Notes under the pieces: generated by a model
The model's database searches: none
Seen by the model: the letters and a program-made list of their open reading frames with translations, nothing else
Told to the model about the DNA's origin: nothing
Assembly (NCBI GenBank): GCA_033763635.1
Contig: JANRKG010000503.1
Span: forward strand, 1-6,425
Reading direction: 5' to 3'
Origin: JANRKG01 sp033763635
GTDB lineage: Bacteria > Cyanobacteriota > Cyanobacteriia > GCF-001939115
DNA: 6,425 nt
Made by a program: the position numbers and the translations under genes
Part shown: one piece after another, positions 1 to 6,310 of the stretch
Position numbering within the stretch: position 1 is the first letter of the stretch
Layout of the letters: each line of letters starts with the position of its first letter

Positions 1-753
1 TATGTCAGCTATTTGGAAGGCTGCACTGCGCCCATGTATGACACCAACCAACTGCACGCGGCGGTGGTGGAACTGGTGGCATTGGACGATGCTGAAATCA
101 AATACTCCACTGTTCAGAACTGGTATGCCGGAGATGAGAACGGAAAGGGTGGAATTTATAACTTCGTCACCAAGCGGGGTCTTTGTGCCGGGGTGAATTC
201 CAAGATTTCCTGGACTCAGGTAGAAACGGGGTCTGCGATCACCTGGAAGTACCCAAGTTGTGTTTTGGTGGGGGATAACTCCGTCGGTGAGTTTTACTCT
301 GTAGCGCTCACAAACCATTGCCAACAGGCAGATACGGGCACCAAGATGATCCATGTCGGCAAGAACACCCGGAGCACGATCATCTCTAAAGGGATTTCGG
401 CGGGCCGATCGCAGAACAGTTACCGGGGTCTGGTGAAGATGGGACCGAAGGCGACTGGAGCACGGAACTATTCCCAATGCGATTCGATGCTAATTGGGGA
501 CAATGCCCAGGCGAATACATTTCCCTATATTCAGGTGCAAAACAATACGGGCAAGGTGGAGCACGAAGCCTCTACTTCCAAGATTGGGGAAGACCAATTG
601 TTTTACTTCCAGCAACGGGGAATTTCCGCCGAGGATGCCATCTCGATGATGATCAGTGGCTTCTGCAAGGATGTCTTCAGCCAACTGCCGATGGAATTTG
701 CAGTCGAGGCCGATCGCCTCTTGAGTCTCAAGCTAGAAGGTAGCGTCGGTTAG
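1..753 (+). CDS. sufB: SufB, Fe-S cluster assembly scaffold protein (5' end outside window)
   Basis: This is the C-terminal 250 residues of SufB, open from the first base, so about the first half of a roughly 480-residue protein is missing. SufB joins SufC and SufD in the cytoplasmic SufBC2D complex, on which iron-sulfur clusters are built. The reading begins YVSYLEGCTAPMYD and ends in the family-typical LSLKLEGSVG. Cys8 of the visible part (EGCTAP) matches the position of E. coli Cys254. Cys160 (NYSQCDSM) matches Cys405, the proposed sulfur acceptor, and the EHE triplet 27-29 residues later has exactly the spacing of E. coli Glu432-His433-Glu434. The block GEDQLFYFQQRGIS is the SufB/SufD C-terminal helical region that contacts SufC. 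The scaffold residues look intact. It is followed by sufC after a 73-base gap. The homologies are from memory of the family, not a search. Confidence 0.97.
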   Translation, partial: YVSYLEGCTAPMYDTNQLHAAVVELVALDDAEIKYSTVQNWYAGDENGKGGIYNFVTKRGLCAGVNSKISWTQVETGSAITWKYPSCVLVGDNSVGEFYSVALTNHCQQADTGTKMIHVGKNTRSTIISKGISAGRSQNSYRGLVKMGPKATGARNYSQCDSMLIGDNAQANTFPYIQVQNNTGKVEHEASTSKIGEDQLFYFQQRGISAEDAISMMISGFCKDVFSQLPMEFAVEADRLLSLKLEGSVG

Positions 754-826
754 GCATTCTGTCAATTTTTCTTGAACCATAACTGAAGTGTGTGGGCCAG
801 CGTTGCCGTGTCTGAGAAGAGAACCC

Positions 827-1618
827 ATGATTAACGAAAATAGCGAAGTTATTTTATCGGTGCGCGACCTGACTGCCGAAGTCGATGGAACCCCGATTCT
901 GAAGGGACTGACTCTGGAACTAAAAGCCGGGGAAGTTCATGCCATTATGGGGCCGAATGGGTCCGGAAAGAGTACCTTTTCTAAGGTGCTGGCAGGGCAT
1001 CCGGGATATACCGTCACGGGCGGTGAGGTGATCTTCCGGGGAGAGAATTTGCTGGAGATGGAACCAGCCGCAAGATCGCGATCGGGCGTGTTTCTGGCCT
1101 TCCAGTATCCGATCGAAATTCCGGGAGTCAGCAATATGGACTTCCTGCGAGTGGCCTATAATGCTCACCGCAAACATCAGGGTTTGGAAGAACTCGATGC
1201 CTTTGACTTTGATGATCTGGTTCGGCAGAAGTCTGAGATTGTCAAAATGGACCCCAGTTTTCTAACTCGCAGCGTGAATGAAGGATTTTCGGGCGGGGAA
1301 AAGAAGCGGAACGAAATTCTGCAAATGGCAATGCTGGAACCAAAGCTGGGCATTCTTGATGAAACCGATTCTGGTCTGGATATCGATGCCCTCAAGATCG
1401 TGGCGAATGGGGTCAATCAGTTGACCACAGCCGAAAACACGATGCTGGTGATCACCCACTATCAGCGATTGCTTGATTACATCATTCCCGACTATGTGCA
1501 TGTGATGGAAGGTGGGCGAATTATCACAACGGGTTCAAAAGAATTGGCCCTGGAACTGGAAGCGCGGGGATATGACTGGGTACTAGAGGGAGAAGCGCCT
1601 CAGGTGGTGGCCCGATGA
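827..1618 (+). CDS. sufC: SufC, Fe-S cluster assembly ABC-type ATPase
   Basis: This encodes a 263-residue soluble ABC ATPase, the usual SufC length. SufC binds SufB and SufD, and its ATP-driven dimerisation opens the SufB-SufD interface for cluster assembly; it is not a transporter. The Walker A motif GPNGSGKST is at residues 42-50, the Q-loop FQYP at 92-95 and the ABC signature FSGGEKKRNEI from 154. Walker B LGILDE is at 174-179, the D-loop SGLD at 182-185 and the H-loop His at 211 (ITHYQRLL). The DETDSGLDIDAL stretch is typical of SufC. I chose the ATG at 827 because purine-rich GAGAAGAGAA lies just upstream and the protein then begins at the normal place. An in-frame GTG at 788 would add 13 uncharacteristic residues. 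The gene's stop overlaps the sufD start. Confidence 0.97.
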   Translation: MINENSEVILSVRDLTAEVDGTPILKGLTLELKAGEVHAIMGPNGSGKSTFSKVLAGHPGYTVTGGEVIFRGENLLEMEPAARSRSGVFLAFQYPIEIPGVSNMDFLRVAYNAHRKHQGLEELDAFDFDDLVRQKSEIVKMDPSFLTRSVNEGFSGGEKKRNEILQMAMLEPKLGILDETDSGLDIDALKIVANGVNQLTTAENTMLVITHYQRLLDYIIPDYVHVMEGGRIITTGSKELALELEARGYDWVLEGEAPQVVAR

Positions 1619-2976
1619 GTATTCAAGTGTCTTCTAACCCCGAAACGATCGCCCCCAATCCCGCCTCTTCTGCAATGTTGGATGGGTATCTCTTTTCCCT
1701 GGTCAGCCGTCTGCCTGCTCTCAACCTGACGACCTTAGATGTAGACATCGCTGCCCTTGTTCAGGGTTTGCGGGAGCATGCCCTGTTACGGTTGCAGGAA
1801 TTGCAGACCCCAACCACACGGGATGAAGAATGGCGATTCACCGATCTGTCTTCCCTGGTGCAGGTAGAATTTCAAGCCGCCGATCGCACTCCTCCGATCG
1901 ATCGTACCCAATTGGACCCCTTTCTCTTTCCAGAAGCGGCTCAGAGTCGCCTGGTGTTCGTGAATGGAGTCTACTCACCTGAGCTATCCAACACAGAAGC
2001 GCTTCCAGAGGGCGTAATGGTGACGAACCTGCTCAGTGCCTCCGGGCAGAGTCAAGGCTACCATCACCTGGGAAAACAACCGGGTGGCGATGAGGTGTTT
2101 GCGGTTCTAAATACCGCTGGGTTGGCCGATGCGGCCCTTGTGTTGATTTCTGCAAATCAGACGATCGCCCCTCCCATTCATCTACTGTTTGTGACGGTTT
2201 CGGGTACAACGTCTGCCCTTAATCAGCCCCGTTGTCTAGTGGTTGCTGGGACGGGGAGTAGTGCTACTTTGATTGAGGAATACGTTGGAATTGGACAGGG
2301 CGCAGATTTCATTAATGCCGTTACAGAGATCTGGGTTGAACCGAATGCGCGAGTTCACCATAGCCGAGTGCAACGAGAGAGTACATCCGCCTTTCATATC
2401 GGCCGTACGGCTGTTTCTCAGGGACGGGATAGCCACTACACCTGTAATGCTGTGAGTCTGGGTGCTCGGTTGTCTCGCCACAATCTAGAGGTGATGCAAA
2501 CGGGAGAGCAGACGGAAACGATTCTCAATGGCCTGACGCTGATTGGGGGAGAACAGGTCGCGGATACCCACAGTGCGATCGTCTATACCAAACCCCACGG
2601 GCGTAGCCGTCAATTGCACAAGTGCATTGTGGACGATCGGGCGCATGGGGTCTTCAATGGTAAGGTTTTCGTTTCGAAGGCAGCCCAACTGACGGATGCT
2701 GGACAAATCAACCGCAATCTTCTGCTGTCGCCGAAAGCCCGAATAGACACAAAGCCTCAGCTAGAAATCATTGCGGATAATGTGAAATGCTCTCACGGGG
2801 CTACCGTGAGTCAGTTAGATGAGGAAGAGGTGTTTTATCTGCAAAGCCGAGGGCTGGATCAAGCAACTTCCCAAAAACTGTTGATTTACGGGTTTGCGAT
2901 CGAAGTCATCAATCAAATTCCCGTTCCCTCCCTGCAAAACACCCTGTCCCAGGTTATTAAAGAACGCGCTTTTTAG
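1615..2976 (+). CDS. sufD: SufD, Fe-S cluster assembly scaffold partner
   Basis: This encodes a 453-residue SufD, the normal cyanobacterial length. SufD is the paralogue of SufB and pairs with it through a beta-helix core; one SufC binds each. The N-terminal helical part carries DEEWRFTDL at residues 70-78, a family hallmark. The C-terminal part contains CSHGATVSQLDEEEVFYLQSRG, in which His394 occupies the position of E. coli SufD His360, proposed to bind the nascent cluster together with SufB residues. The final helices (TSQKLLIYGFAIEVI) form the SufC-binding end. The start ATG overlaps the sufC stop as ATGA, and AGGTGG at 1602-1607 lies 7 bases upstream, so translation is probably coupled to sufC. 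No key residue is missing among those I could check. Confidence 0.96.
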   Translation: MSIQVSSNPETIAPNPASSAMLDGYLFSLVSRLPALNLTTLDVDIAALVQGLREHALLRLQELQTPTTRDEEWRFTDLSSLVQVEFQAADRTPPIDRTQLDPFLFPEAAQSRLVFVNGVYSPELSNTEALPEGVMVTNLLSASGQSQGYHHLGKQPGGDEVFAVLNTAGLADAALVLISANQTIAPPIHLLFVTVSGTTSALNQPRCLVVAGTGSSATLIEEYVGIGQGADFINAVTEIWVEPNARVHHSRVQRESTSAFHIGRTAVSQGRDSHYTCNAVSLGARLSRHNLEVMQTGEQTETILNGLTLIGGEQVADTHSAIVYTKPHGRSRQLHKCIVDDRAHGVFNGKVFVSKAAQLTDAGQINRNLLLSPKARIDTKPQLEIIADNVKCSHGATVSQLDEEEVFYLQSRGLDQATSQKLLIYGFAIEVINQIPVPSLQNTLSQVIKERAF

Positions 2977-2981
2977 AGAGG
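2976..2981 (+). promoter_or_regulatory. Ribosome binding site that sets the sufS start
   Basis: GAGAGG begins at the last base of the sufD stop codon and ends 8 bases before the ATG at 2990. This is good spacing, and it argues against the longer in-frame reading from 2894, which would overlap the end of sufD by 83 bases and add a non-homologous leader. A second in-frame ATG at 2996 lies 14 bases away and is less well placed. Confidence 0.75.
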
Positions 2982-2989
2982 CTTTTCCG

Positions 2990-4249
2990 ATGGTCATGGC
3001 TCAGTCAAAACCCCTCGCCCTTGAAGTTCGATCGGACTTTCCCATCCTGACCCAGGAAATCAATGGCAAGCCTCTGGTTTATCTGGACAATGCGGCTACG
3101 TCTCAGAAGCCTGTAGTAGTCTTAGACGCGCTACGGAACTATTACGAACGGGATAATGCGAACGTCCATCGAGGAGTCCATACCCTGAGTGGTCGGGCAA
3201 CGGATGCTTACGAAGGGGCACGGGATAAGGTAGCAGCGTTTGTGAATGCTGCTTCCCGTCAGGAGATTGTGTTTACTCGCAATGCGACGGAAGCCATTAA
3301 TTTGGTGGCCTATGGCTGGGGGAGCGCTTTGCAGCCCGGAGATGAAATCATCCTGACTGTGATGGAGCACCACAGCAATCTCATTCCCTGGCAATTGGTT
3401 GCCCAGCGGACGGGGGCTATTCTCAAGTTTGTGGAGTTGACAGACTCTCAAGAGTTTGATCTGGCACAATTTCGATCGCTCCTCTCGAATAAAACAAAAC
3501 TGGTTTCTGTCGTCCATGTCTCCAATACATTGGGCTGCATCAATCCAGTGGAAGAAATTGCAAAGTTAGCCCATCACTATGGGGCAAGGGTGTTGGTTGA
3601 TGCCTGTCAGAGTGCGCCCCACATGCCTCTGGACGTTCAGGCAATAGATTGTGATTGGCTCGTCGCTTCCGGGCACAAGATGTGTGGTCCTACAGGGGCG
3701 GGTTTTCTGTATGGCAAGCTGGAATTGCTGCGATCGATGTCTCCCTTTCTGGGGGGCGGTGAGATGATTGCGGATGTATTTCTGGATCATGCCACCTATG
3801 CGGACCTGCCCCACAAGTTTGAGGCGGGGACTCCGGCGATTGCGGAGGCGATTGCGTTGGGAGCCGCAGTTGACTACTTGACAAAGCTTGGGATGGACCG
3901 GATTCATGCTTATGAAGCAGAGTTGACAGCTTATCTCTTTGCCCAACTCGATCAAGTGTCTGACCTGACGATTTATGGTCCCCGTCCGACGGCAACAGGA
4001 GAAGGAAGAGCCGCTTTGGCCTCTTTTACCGCTGGTGCAGTTCATCCCCACGATTTATCTACGATTTTGGATCAGTCCGGAGTTGCGATTCGGGCGGGCC
4101 ATCACTGTACCCAACCTCTCCACCGTGCCTTAAAAGCGCAATCGACTGCACGAGCCAGTTTGTACTTCTACAATACATATGAAGAAATTGATAGCTTTAT
4201 TGCGGCTCTCAAAGAAGCAGTAGAGTTTTTTGGCAGTCTGTTCGGCTAG
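2990..4249 (+). CDS. sufS: SufS, PLP-dependent cysteine desulfurase
   Basis: This encodes 419 residues, matching the usual SufS/CsdB (group II NifS-like) length. The enzyme takes sulfur from L-cysteine, releasing alanine, and holds it as a persulfide that passes to the SufBCD scaffold, usually through SufE or SufU. The fold is the class V aminotransferase type. Early residues YLDNAATSQKP form the substrate and cofactor-binding start. The EHHSN motif places His127-His128 at the PLP-stacking site. VDACQSAPH gives Asp204 and Gln207 for the PLP ring. SGHKMCGPTG contains Lys230, the Schiff-base lysine, and AGHHCTQP contains Cys373, the persulfide cysteine, on the short loop typical of group II enzymes. 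The gene follows sufD by 13 bases in the same operon. No sufE is in the window, so a partner elsewhere in the genome is expected. Confidence 0.97.
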   Translation: MVMAQSKPLALEVRSDFPILTQEINGKPLVYLDNAATSQKPVVVLDALRNYYERDNANVHRGVHTLSGRATDAYEGARDKVAAFVNAASRQEIVFTRNATEAINLVAYGWGSALQPGDEIILTVMEHHSNLIPWQLVAQRTGAILKFVELTDSQEFDLAQFRSLLSNKTKLVSVVHVSNTLGCINPVEEIAKLAHHYGARVLVDACQSAPHMPLDVQAIDCDWLVASGHKMCGPTGAGFLYGKLELLRSMSPFLGGGEMIADVFLDHATYADLPHKFEAGTPAIAEAIALGAAVDYLTKLGMDRIHAYEAELTAYLFAQLDQVSDLTIYGPRPTATGEGRAALASFTAGAVHPHDLSTILDQSGVAIRAGHHCTQPLHRALKAQSTARASLYFYNTYEEIDSFIAALKEAVEFFGSLFG

Positions 4250-4258
4250 GTGTACACT
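4230..4258 (+). promoter_or_regulatory. Candidate sigma-70 type promoter for the small lipoprotein gene
   Basis: A TTGGCA box (4230-4235) and a TACACT box (4253-4258) are 17 bases apart, matching consensus at five of six and four of six positions. Transcription would start near 4265, giving a leader of about 30 bases before the ATG at 4297. The -35 box lies inside the end of sufS and the -10 box just after its stop. The -10 box overlaps an 8-bp palindrome, GTGTACAC (4250-4257), that could be an operator. This is a pattern match only; read-through from the suf operon is also possible. Confidence 0.4.
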
Positions 4259-4281
4259 AGGGACGTTCTTCATTTCCTCGA

Positions 4282-4294
4282 TAGCAGGAGAGAA
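4282..4294 (+). repeat. Upstream arm of 13-bp inverted repeat, containing the Shine-Dalgarno sequence
   Basis: TAGCAGGAGAGAA is perfectly complementary to the arm at 4746-4758 on the far side of the lipoprotein gene. It contains AGGAG (4286-4290), the ribosome binding site of that gene, 6 bases before the ATG at 4297. Beyond the perfect stem, TTCC at 4274-4277 can pair with GGAA at 4760-4763 across an uneven internal loop of 4 and 1 bases, which would lengthen the pairing. Confidence 0.85.
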
Positions 4295-4296
4295 AA

Positions 4297-4737
4297 ATGC
4301 CATTGTCCCGTCGATTGACTGCTGCCTTGCTAGCTACTGTAATAGGGGGGCTGGCGACTGCTTGTGGTGAAAGTAAGGTGTCACAGTGCAACAAACTGAG
4401 TGCAGTTGTGAATAAAGTTGCTAAAGAAGCTCAAGCCCTTAGCAAAGCAAATAAACCGGATGATCAGTTTGCTCAGTTAAGCAAGGCTGCGGACAGCCTG
4501 GACGGCTATGCCGCTGAATTGCAGCAAGTGCAGCTAAAAGATGAAACTCTGAAAGGGTATCAAACCCGATTTGTTGCAATCTATACGGATACCAGTAAGG
4601 CAAGCCGATCGCTGGTAGATGCCTTTAAAAAGCGGGACCAGAAGGCAGGAAATGCAGCCCTTAATTCCTTACAGGAAGTGGCAAGCCGAGAAGACCCTCT
4701 ATTAAAAGAGGTAAATACTTACTGTGGCGCTAAATAG
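4297..4737 (+). CDS. Small probable lipoprotein of unknown function
   Basis: This encodes 146 residues that I do not recognise as a named family. The N-terminus has a signal peptide layout: Arg5-Arg6, a hydrophobic stretch (residues 7-20) and a relaxed lipobox LATAC with Cys23 as the likely lipidated residue. The residue at -3 is Ala rather than Leu, so cleavage by ordinary signal peptidase is an alternative. The mature part of about 124 residues is rich in Lys, Ala, Gln and Ser, looks mostly helical, and has only two other cysteines, Cys31 and Cys143. These sit near its two ends and could form a disulfide tying a helical bundle together. The start has a strong ribosome site, AGGAG, at 4286-4290. 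The gene lies between sufS and a TspO-like gene, apparently with its own promoter, and it is bracketed by a perfect inverted repeat. A functional link to SUF cannot be concluded from position alone. Confidence 0.85.
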   Translation: MPLSRRLTAALLATVIGGLATACGESKVSQCNKLSAVVNKVAKEAQALSKANKPDDQFAQLSKAADSLDGYAAELQQVQLKDETLKGYQTRFVAIYTDTSKASRSLVDAFKKRDQKAGNAALNSLQEVASREDPLLKEVNTYCGAK

Positions 4738-4745
4738 ATAGGGCA

Positions 4746-4758
4746 TTCTCTCCTGCTA
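4746..4758 (+). repeat. Downstream arm of 13-bp inverted repeat (anti-Shine-Dalgarno) in the 3' untranslated region
   Basis: TTCTCTCCTGCTA begins 8 bases after the lipoprotein gene's stop codon and is the exact reverse complement of 4282-4294. In the mRNA it would contain CUCCU, able to pair with the gene's own AGGAG. The two arms are 451 bases apart, so this would be long-range 5'-3' pairing, not a simple hairpin. Confidence 0.85.
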
Positions 4759-4768
4759 AGGAATCACA

Positions 4769-4793
4769 CCCTTGGTTGATGTAAGGCCAAGGG
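4769..4793 (+). other. Hairpin in the region between the lipoprotein and TspO-like genes
   Basis: CCCTTGG (4769-4775) and CCAAGGG (4787-4793) form a perfect 7-bp stem around an 11-base loop. There is no run of T after it, so it is not a standard intrinsic terminator. It may protect the 3' end or be part of a larger folded 3' region together with the hairpin at 4809-4844. Confidence 0.45.
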
Positions 4794-4808
4794 ATCAGTT
4801 GTCAAAAT

Positions 4809-4844
4809 GGCTGCAAGGATGGCGGTTCAGCTATCGTTGCAGCC
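4809..4844 (+). terminator. Strong hairpin, candidate terminator or leader element
   Basis: GGCTGCAA (4809-4816) pairs with TTGCAGCC (4837-4844). After one G-G mismatch the stem continues for six more pairs (4818-4823 with 4830-4835, one of them G-U) to a six-base loop. The following 11 bases (4845-4855) contain seven T but no unbroken long run, so termination is plausible but not certain. AAATGGC at 4805-4811 can instead pair with GCCATTT at 4856-4862, giving an alternative fold that uses up the base of this stem. It lies 50 bases before the TspO-like start and could also act as a leader switch. Confidence 0.4.
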
Positions 4845-4894
4845 TCTTAGCTTTTGCCATTTAGGTTTTTAGCCCTTTAGTTGAGTGCTTCTAT

Positions 4895-5368
4895 ATGATC
4901 CGATCGTGGATGGTAATTGGTGCCATTACTTTTCTGGTAGCGCTTGGGAGTGGGGTACTTCGACCCAAGGATATTAAGTGGTTTATGCGCCAGCGAAGAC
5001 CCGAATGGCTGACTTTTGAACCAGCCATTCCCTTAATCTGGACTATTATCTTTATTTGTGGAGCCTGGTCGGCCTACATTGTTTGGGAAAGCCGTCCTGG
5101 AACCTCTGATACCTGGCTTTTGATGGGATTGTATTTACTGCTAGAAATTATCATTGTTGCTTTTTCTCCAGTAACGCTTTGGCTACGCAGTCTGAAAGCA
5201 GGAGCCTATGTCGGTGGAGCCGGATTTATTCTGGGACTCATTTTGACAGGTTTAGTCTTGTCCATCTCCGGATGGGCGGCCCTTCTACTCGTGCCTTACT
5301 TAATCTGGAGTCCAATCGGCACCTATACTGCTTGGGAAATGAGTCGCTTGAATATGGAGTCAGCTTGA
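4895..5368 (+). CDS. TspO/MBR-family tryptophan-rich membrane protein (divergent)
   Basis: This encodes 157 residues, the usual TspO length, with five predicted membrane helices at about residues 4-22, 43-64, 74-96, 102-124 and 126-148. There are 11 tryptophans. The pattern PEWLTFEPAIPLIWTIIFICGAWSAY matches the family's loop 1 and helix 2, and LLLVPYLIW plus a final SRLN match the end of helix 5. TspO proteins bind porphyrins and related ligands in the membrane and take part in stress or tetrapyrrole regulation; the role here is inferred from the family only. The helix 3 motif, normally close to LNxxWSPLFF, reads EIIIVAFSPVTLW here, so the conserved Asn and Trp are absent. The start is uncertain: only a weak GAG (4883-4885) precedes the ATG, and an in-frame ATG at 4910 has no better site. 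The gene converges on the glycosyltransferase gene. Confidence 0.8.
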   Translation: MIRSWMVIGAITFLVALGSGVLRPKDIKWFMRQRRPEWLTFEPAIPLIWTIIFICGAWSAYIVWESRPGTSDTWLLMGLYLLLEIIIVAFSPVTLWLRSLKAGAYVGGAGFILGLILTGLVLSISGWAALLLVPYLIWSPIGTYTAWEMSRLNMESA

Positions 5369-5371
5369 AGG

Positions 5372-5402
5372 ATTCAAGGACTTGGAGGTTGGGGGCTTGA
5401 AT
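5372..5402 (+). terminator. Possible bidirectional terminator hairpin between convergent genes
   Basis: ATTCAAG (5372-5378) and CTTGAAT (5396-5402) form a perfect 7-bp stem with a 17-base loop, in the 48-base gap between two convergent stop codons. The loop is large and no clear T run follows on either strand, so this is weak evidence. A small CAGT-GGAA-ACTG hairpin (5405-5416) follows directly. Confidence 0.25.
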
Positions 5403-5416
5403 TTCAGTGGAAACTG

Positions 5417-6301
5417 TCAAAAAGCTTTCCGGGTGAGAAAAAGCTGCTGAAACGCGAGCCAGATAAAAACTGGAATGGTACTCTTATATCTTCCCCACAG
5501 TCTCCTTGGCTCCTGAATCAGGCGGAACAGCCACTCAAGACCCATCGATCGCATCAATTCCGGTGCCCGTTTGTGGATTCCAGCGTAGACTGGAAAGGCA
5601 CCCCCCAAGCCAATCATCACGGCTTTGACTTGATTGCGATGGGCGGCCATCCAGGCTTCTTGTTTGGGGCATCCGAGGGACACAAAGACAAGGCCAGCAT
5701 TGCTTTCATTCAGCTTCCGGACGATCGCTTCATCTTCCTCTGCGGTTAGAGGCCGGAAAGGGAGAGGTTCTAAATGTGAAATCTGAAGCGTCGGAAACTC
5801 TTGAACTAAACGTTCCTTCATGCGATTCAAAATTGTCAGTTGGGAACCCAGGAAAAAAACGGGAATCCCCTCTAAAGAGGCTTGCTGACAAAGAGCGAGA
5901 AGAACGTCTAAGCCTGCAACCCGATTTTGTCGGGTAATGCCCATTGCTCTCAGCATCCAAACGAGTGGCATCCCATCAGGGGCTACTAAATCAGCATTCA
6001 TGAGTACCCTGGCAAAGTTCGGCTGATAGTAGGCCTCAACTAGCATGTGTACGTTTGCAATGCAGACAACTTTACTAAGGCGCTGTTTCGCCCATCGCAC
6101 CATTAAGTTGATTTGCTCCTCAAAAGACAGTGCTGTAACAGGGAGACCAATGACACTTCGAGAGGGAATTTCTTGGTTTGACTGTACCTCTGTGCTTTCC
6201 AGGAGTCCGCTTTGCGGTGGTAAGCTCCAAAAGATGCTTTGCAATGCTTTAATCCCTTGTTGAACCCTCTCCTCACTCCGACCTGAATTAATCGCTGTCA
6301 T
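5417..6301 (-). CDS. WecG/TagA/CpsF-family (GT26) glycosyltransferase
   Basis: This encodes 294 residues. GT26 enzymes transfer a sugar such as N-acetylmannosamine, its uronic acid or glucose to a lipid-linked acceptor at the inner face of the membrane, for capsule, exopolysaccharide or wall polymer synthesis. The domain begins near residue 50 (VIGLPVTALSFEEQI). Asn83 in the IANVHML motif, Asp109 in the APDGMP motif and Gln214 in SLGCPKQE fit the spacing of TagA Asn39, Asp65 and Gln167. RVAGLDV, FFLGS and GLEWLFRLIQEPRRLWGRY are also family hallmarks. The C-terminal stretch STIPVFIWLAFQQLF likely binds the membrane. The usual GAAFDF-type motif reads GGAFPVYAG, with Pro for Asp, which I recall as common in cyanobacterial members. 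The first 48 residues are a hydrophilic extension of unknown role. The start is supported by AGGGG nine bases upstream. The sugar and acceptor cannot be read from the sequence. Confidence 0.93.
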   Translation of the reverse strand: MTAINSGRSEERVQQGIKALQSIFWSLPPQSGLLESTEVQSNQEIPSRSVIGLPVTALSFEEQINLMVRWAKQRLSKVVCIANVHMLVEAYYQPNFARVLMNADLVAPDGMPLVWMLRAMGITRQNRVAGLDVLLALCQQASLEGIPVFFLGSQLTILNRMKERLVQEFPTLQISHLEPLPFRPLTAEEDEAIVRKLNESNAGLVFVSLGCPKQEAWMAAHRNQVKAVMIGLGGAFPVYAGIHKRAPELMRSMGLEWLFRLIQEPRRLWGRYKSTIPVFIWLAFQQLFLTRKAF

Positions 6302-6310
6302 TTATGTATG

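Noticed and set aside
477..743. An 88-codon second frame inside sufB
   Set aside because: It is fully contained in the conserved SufB frame, with no recognisable product; it is most likely a coding shadow.
788..826. GTG start 13 codons upstream for sufC
   Set aside because: The extra residues do not resemble SufC, and the purine-rich site before 827 fits the ATG there.
2894..2989. Longer SufS reading starting inside sufD
   Set aside because: It would overlap sufD by 83 bases and adds a leader unlike SufS; the ATG at 2990 has a well-placed ribosome site and gives the normal length.
3131..4051. Long open frames on the minus strand opposite sufS (up to 161 codons)
   Set aside because: They are shadows of the sufS coding frame: the sufS motifs are intact, and the minus-strand translations show no recognisable domain.
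4251..4265. NtcA-type site (GTA-N8-TAC) near the sufS stop
   Set aside because: The GTA at 4252 is not followed by TAC at the required distance.
4282..4758. A small mobile cassette with 13-bp terminal inverted repeats
   Set aside because: There is no transposase and no visible target-site duplication (the outside bases differ), and one arm coincides exactly with the ribosome site. Regulatory pairing fits better, though the cassette idea is not fully excluded.
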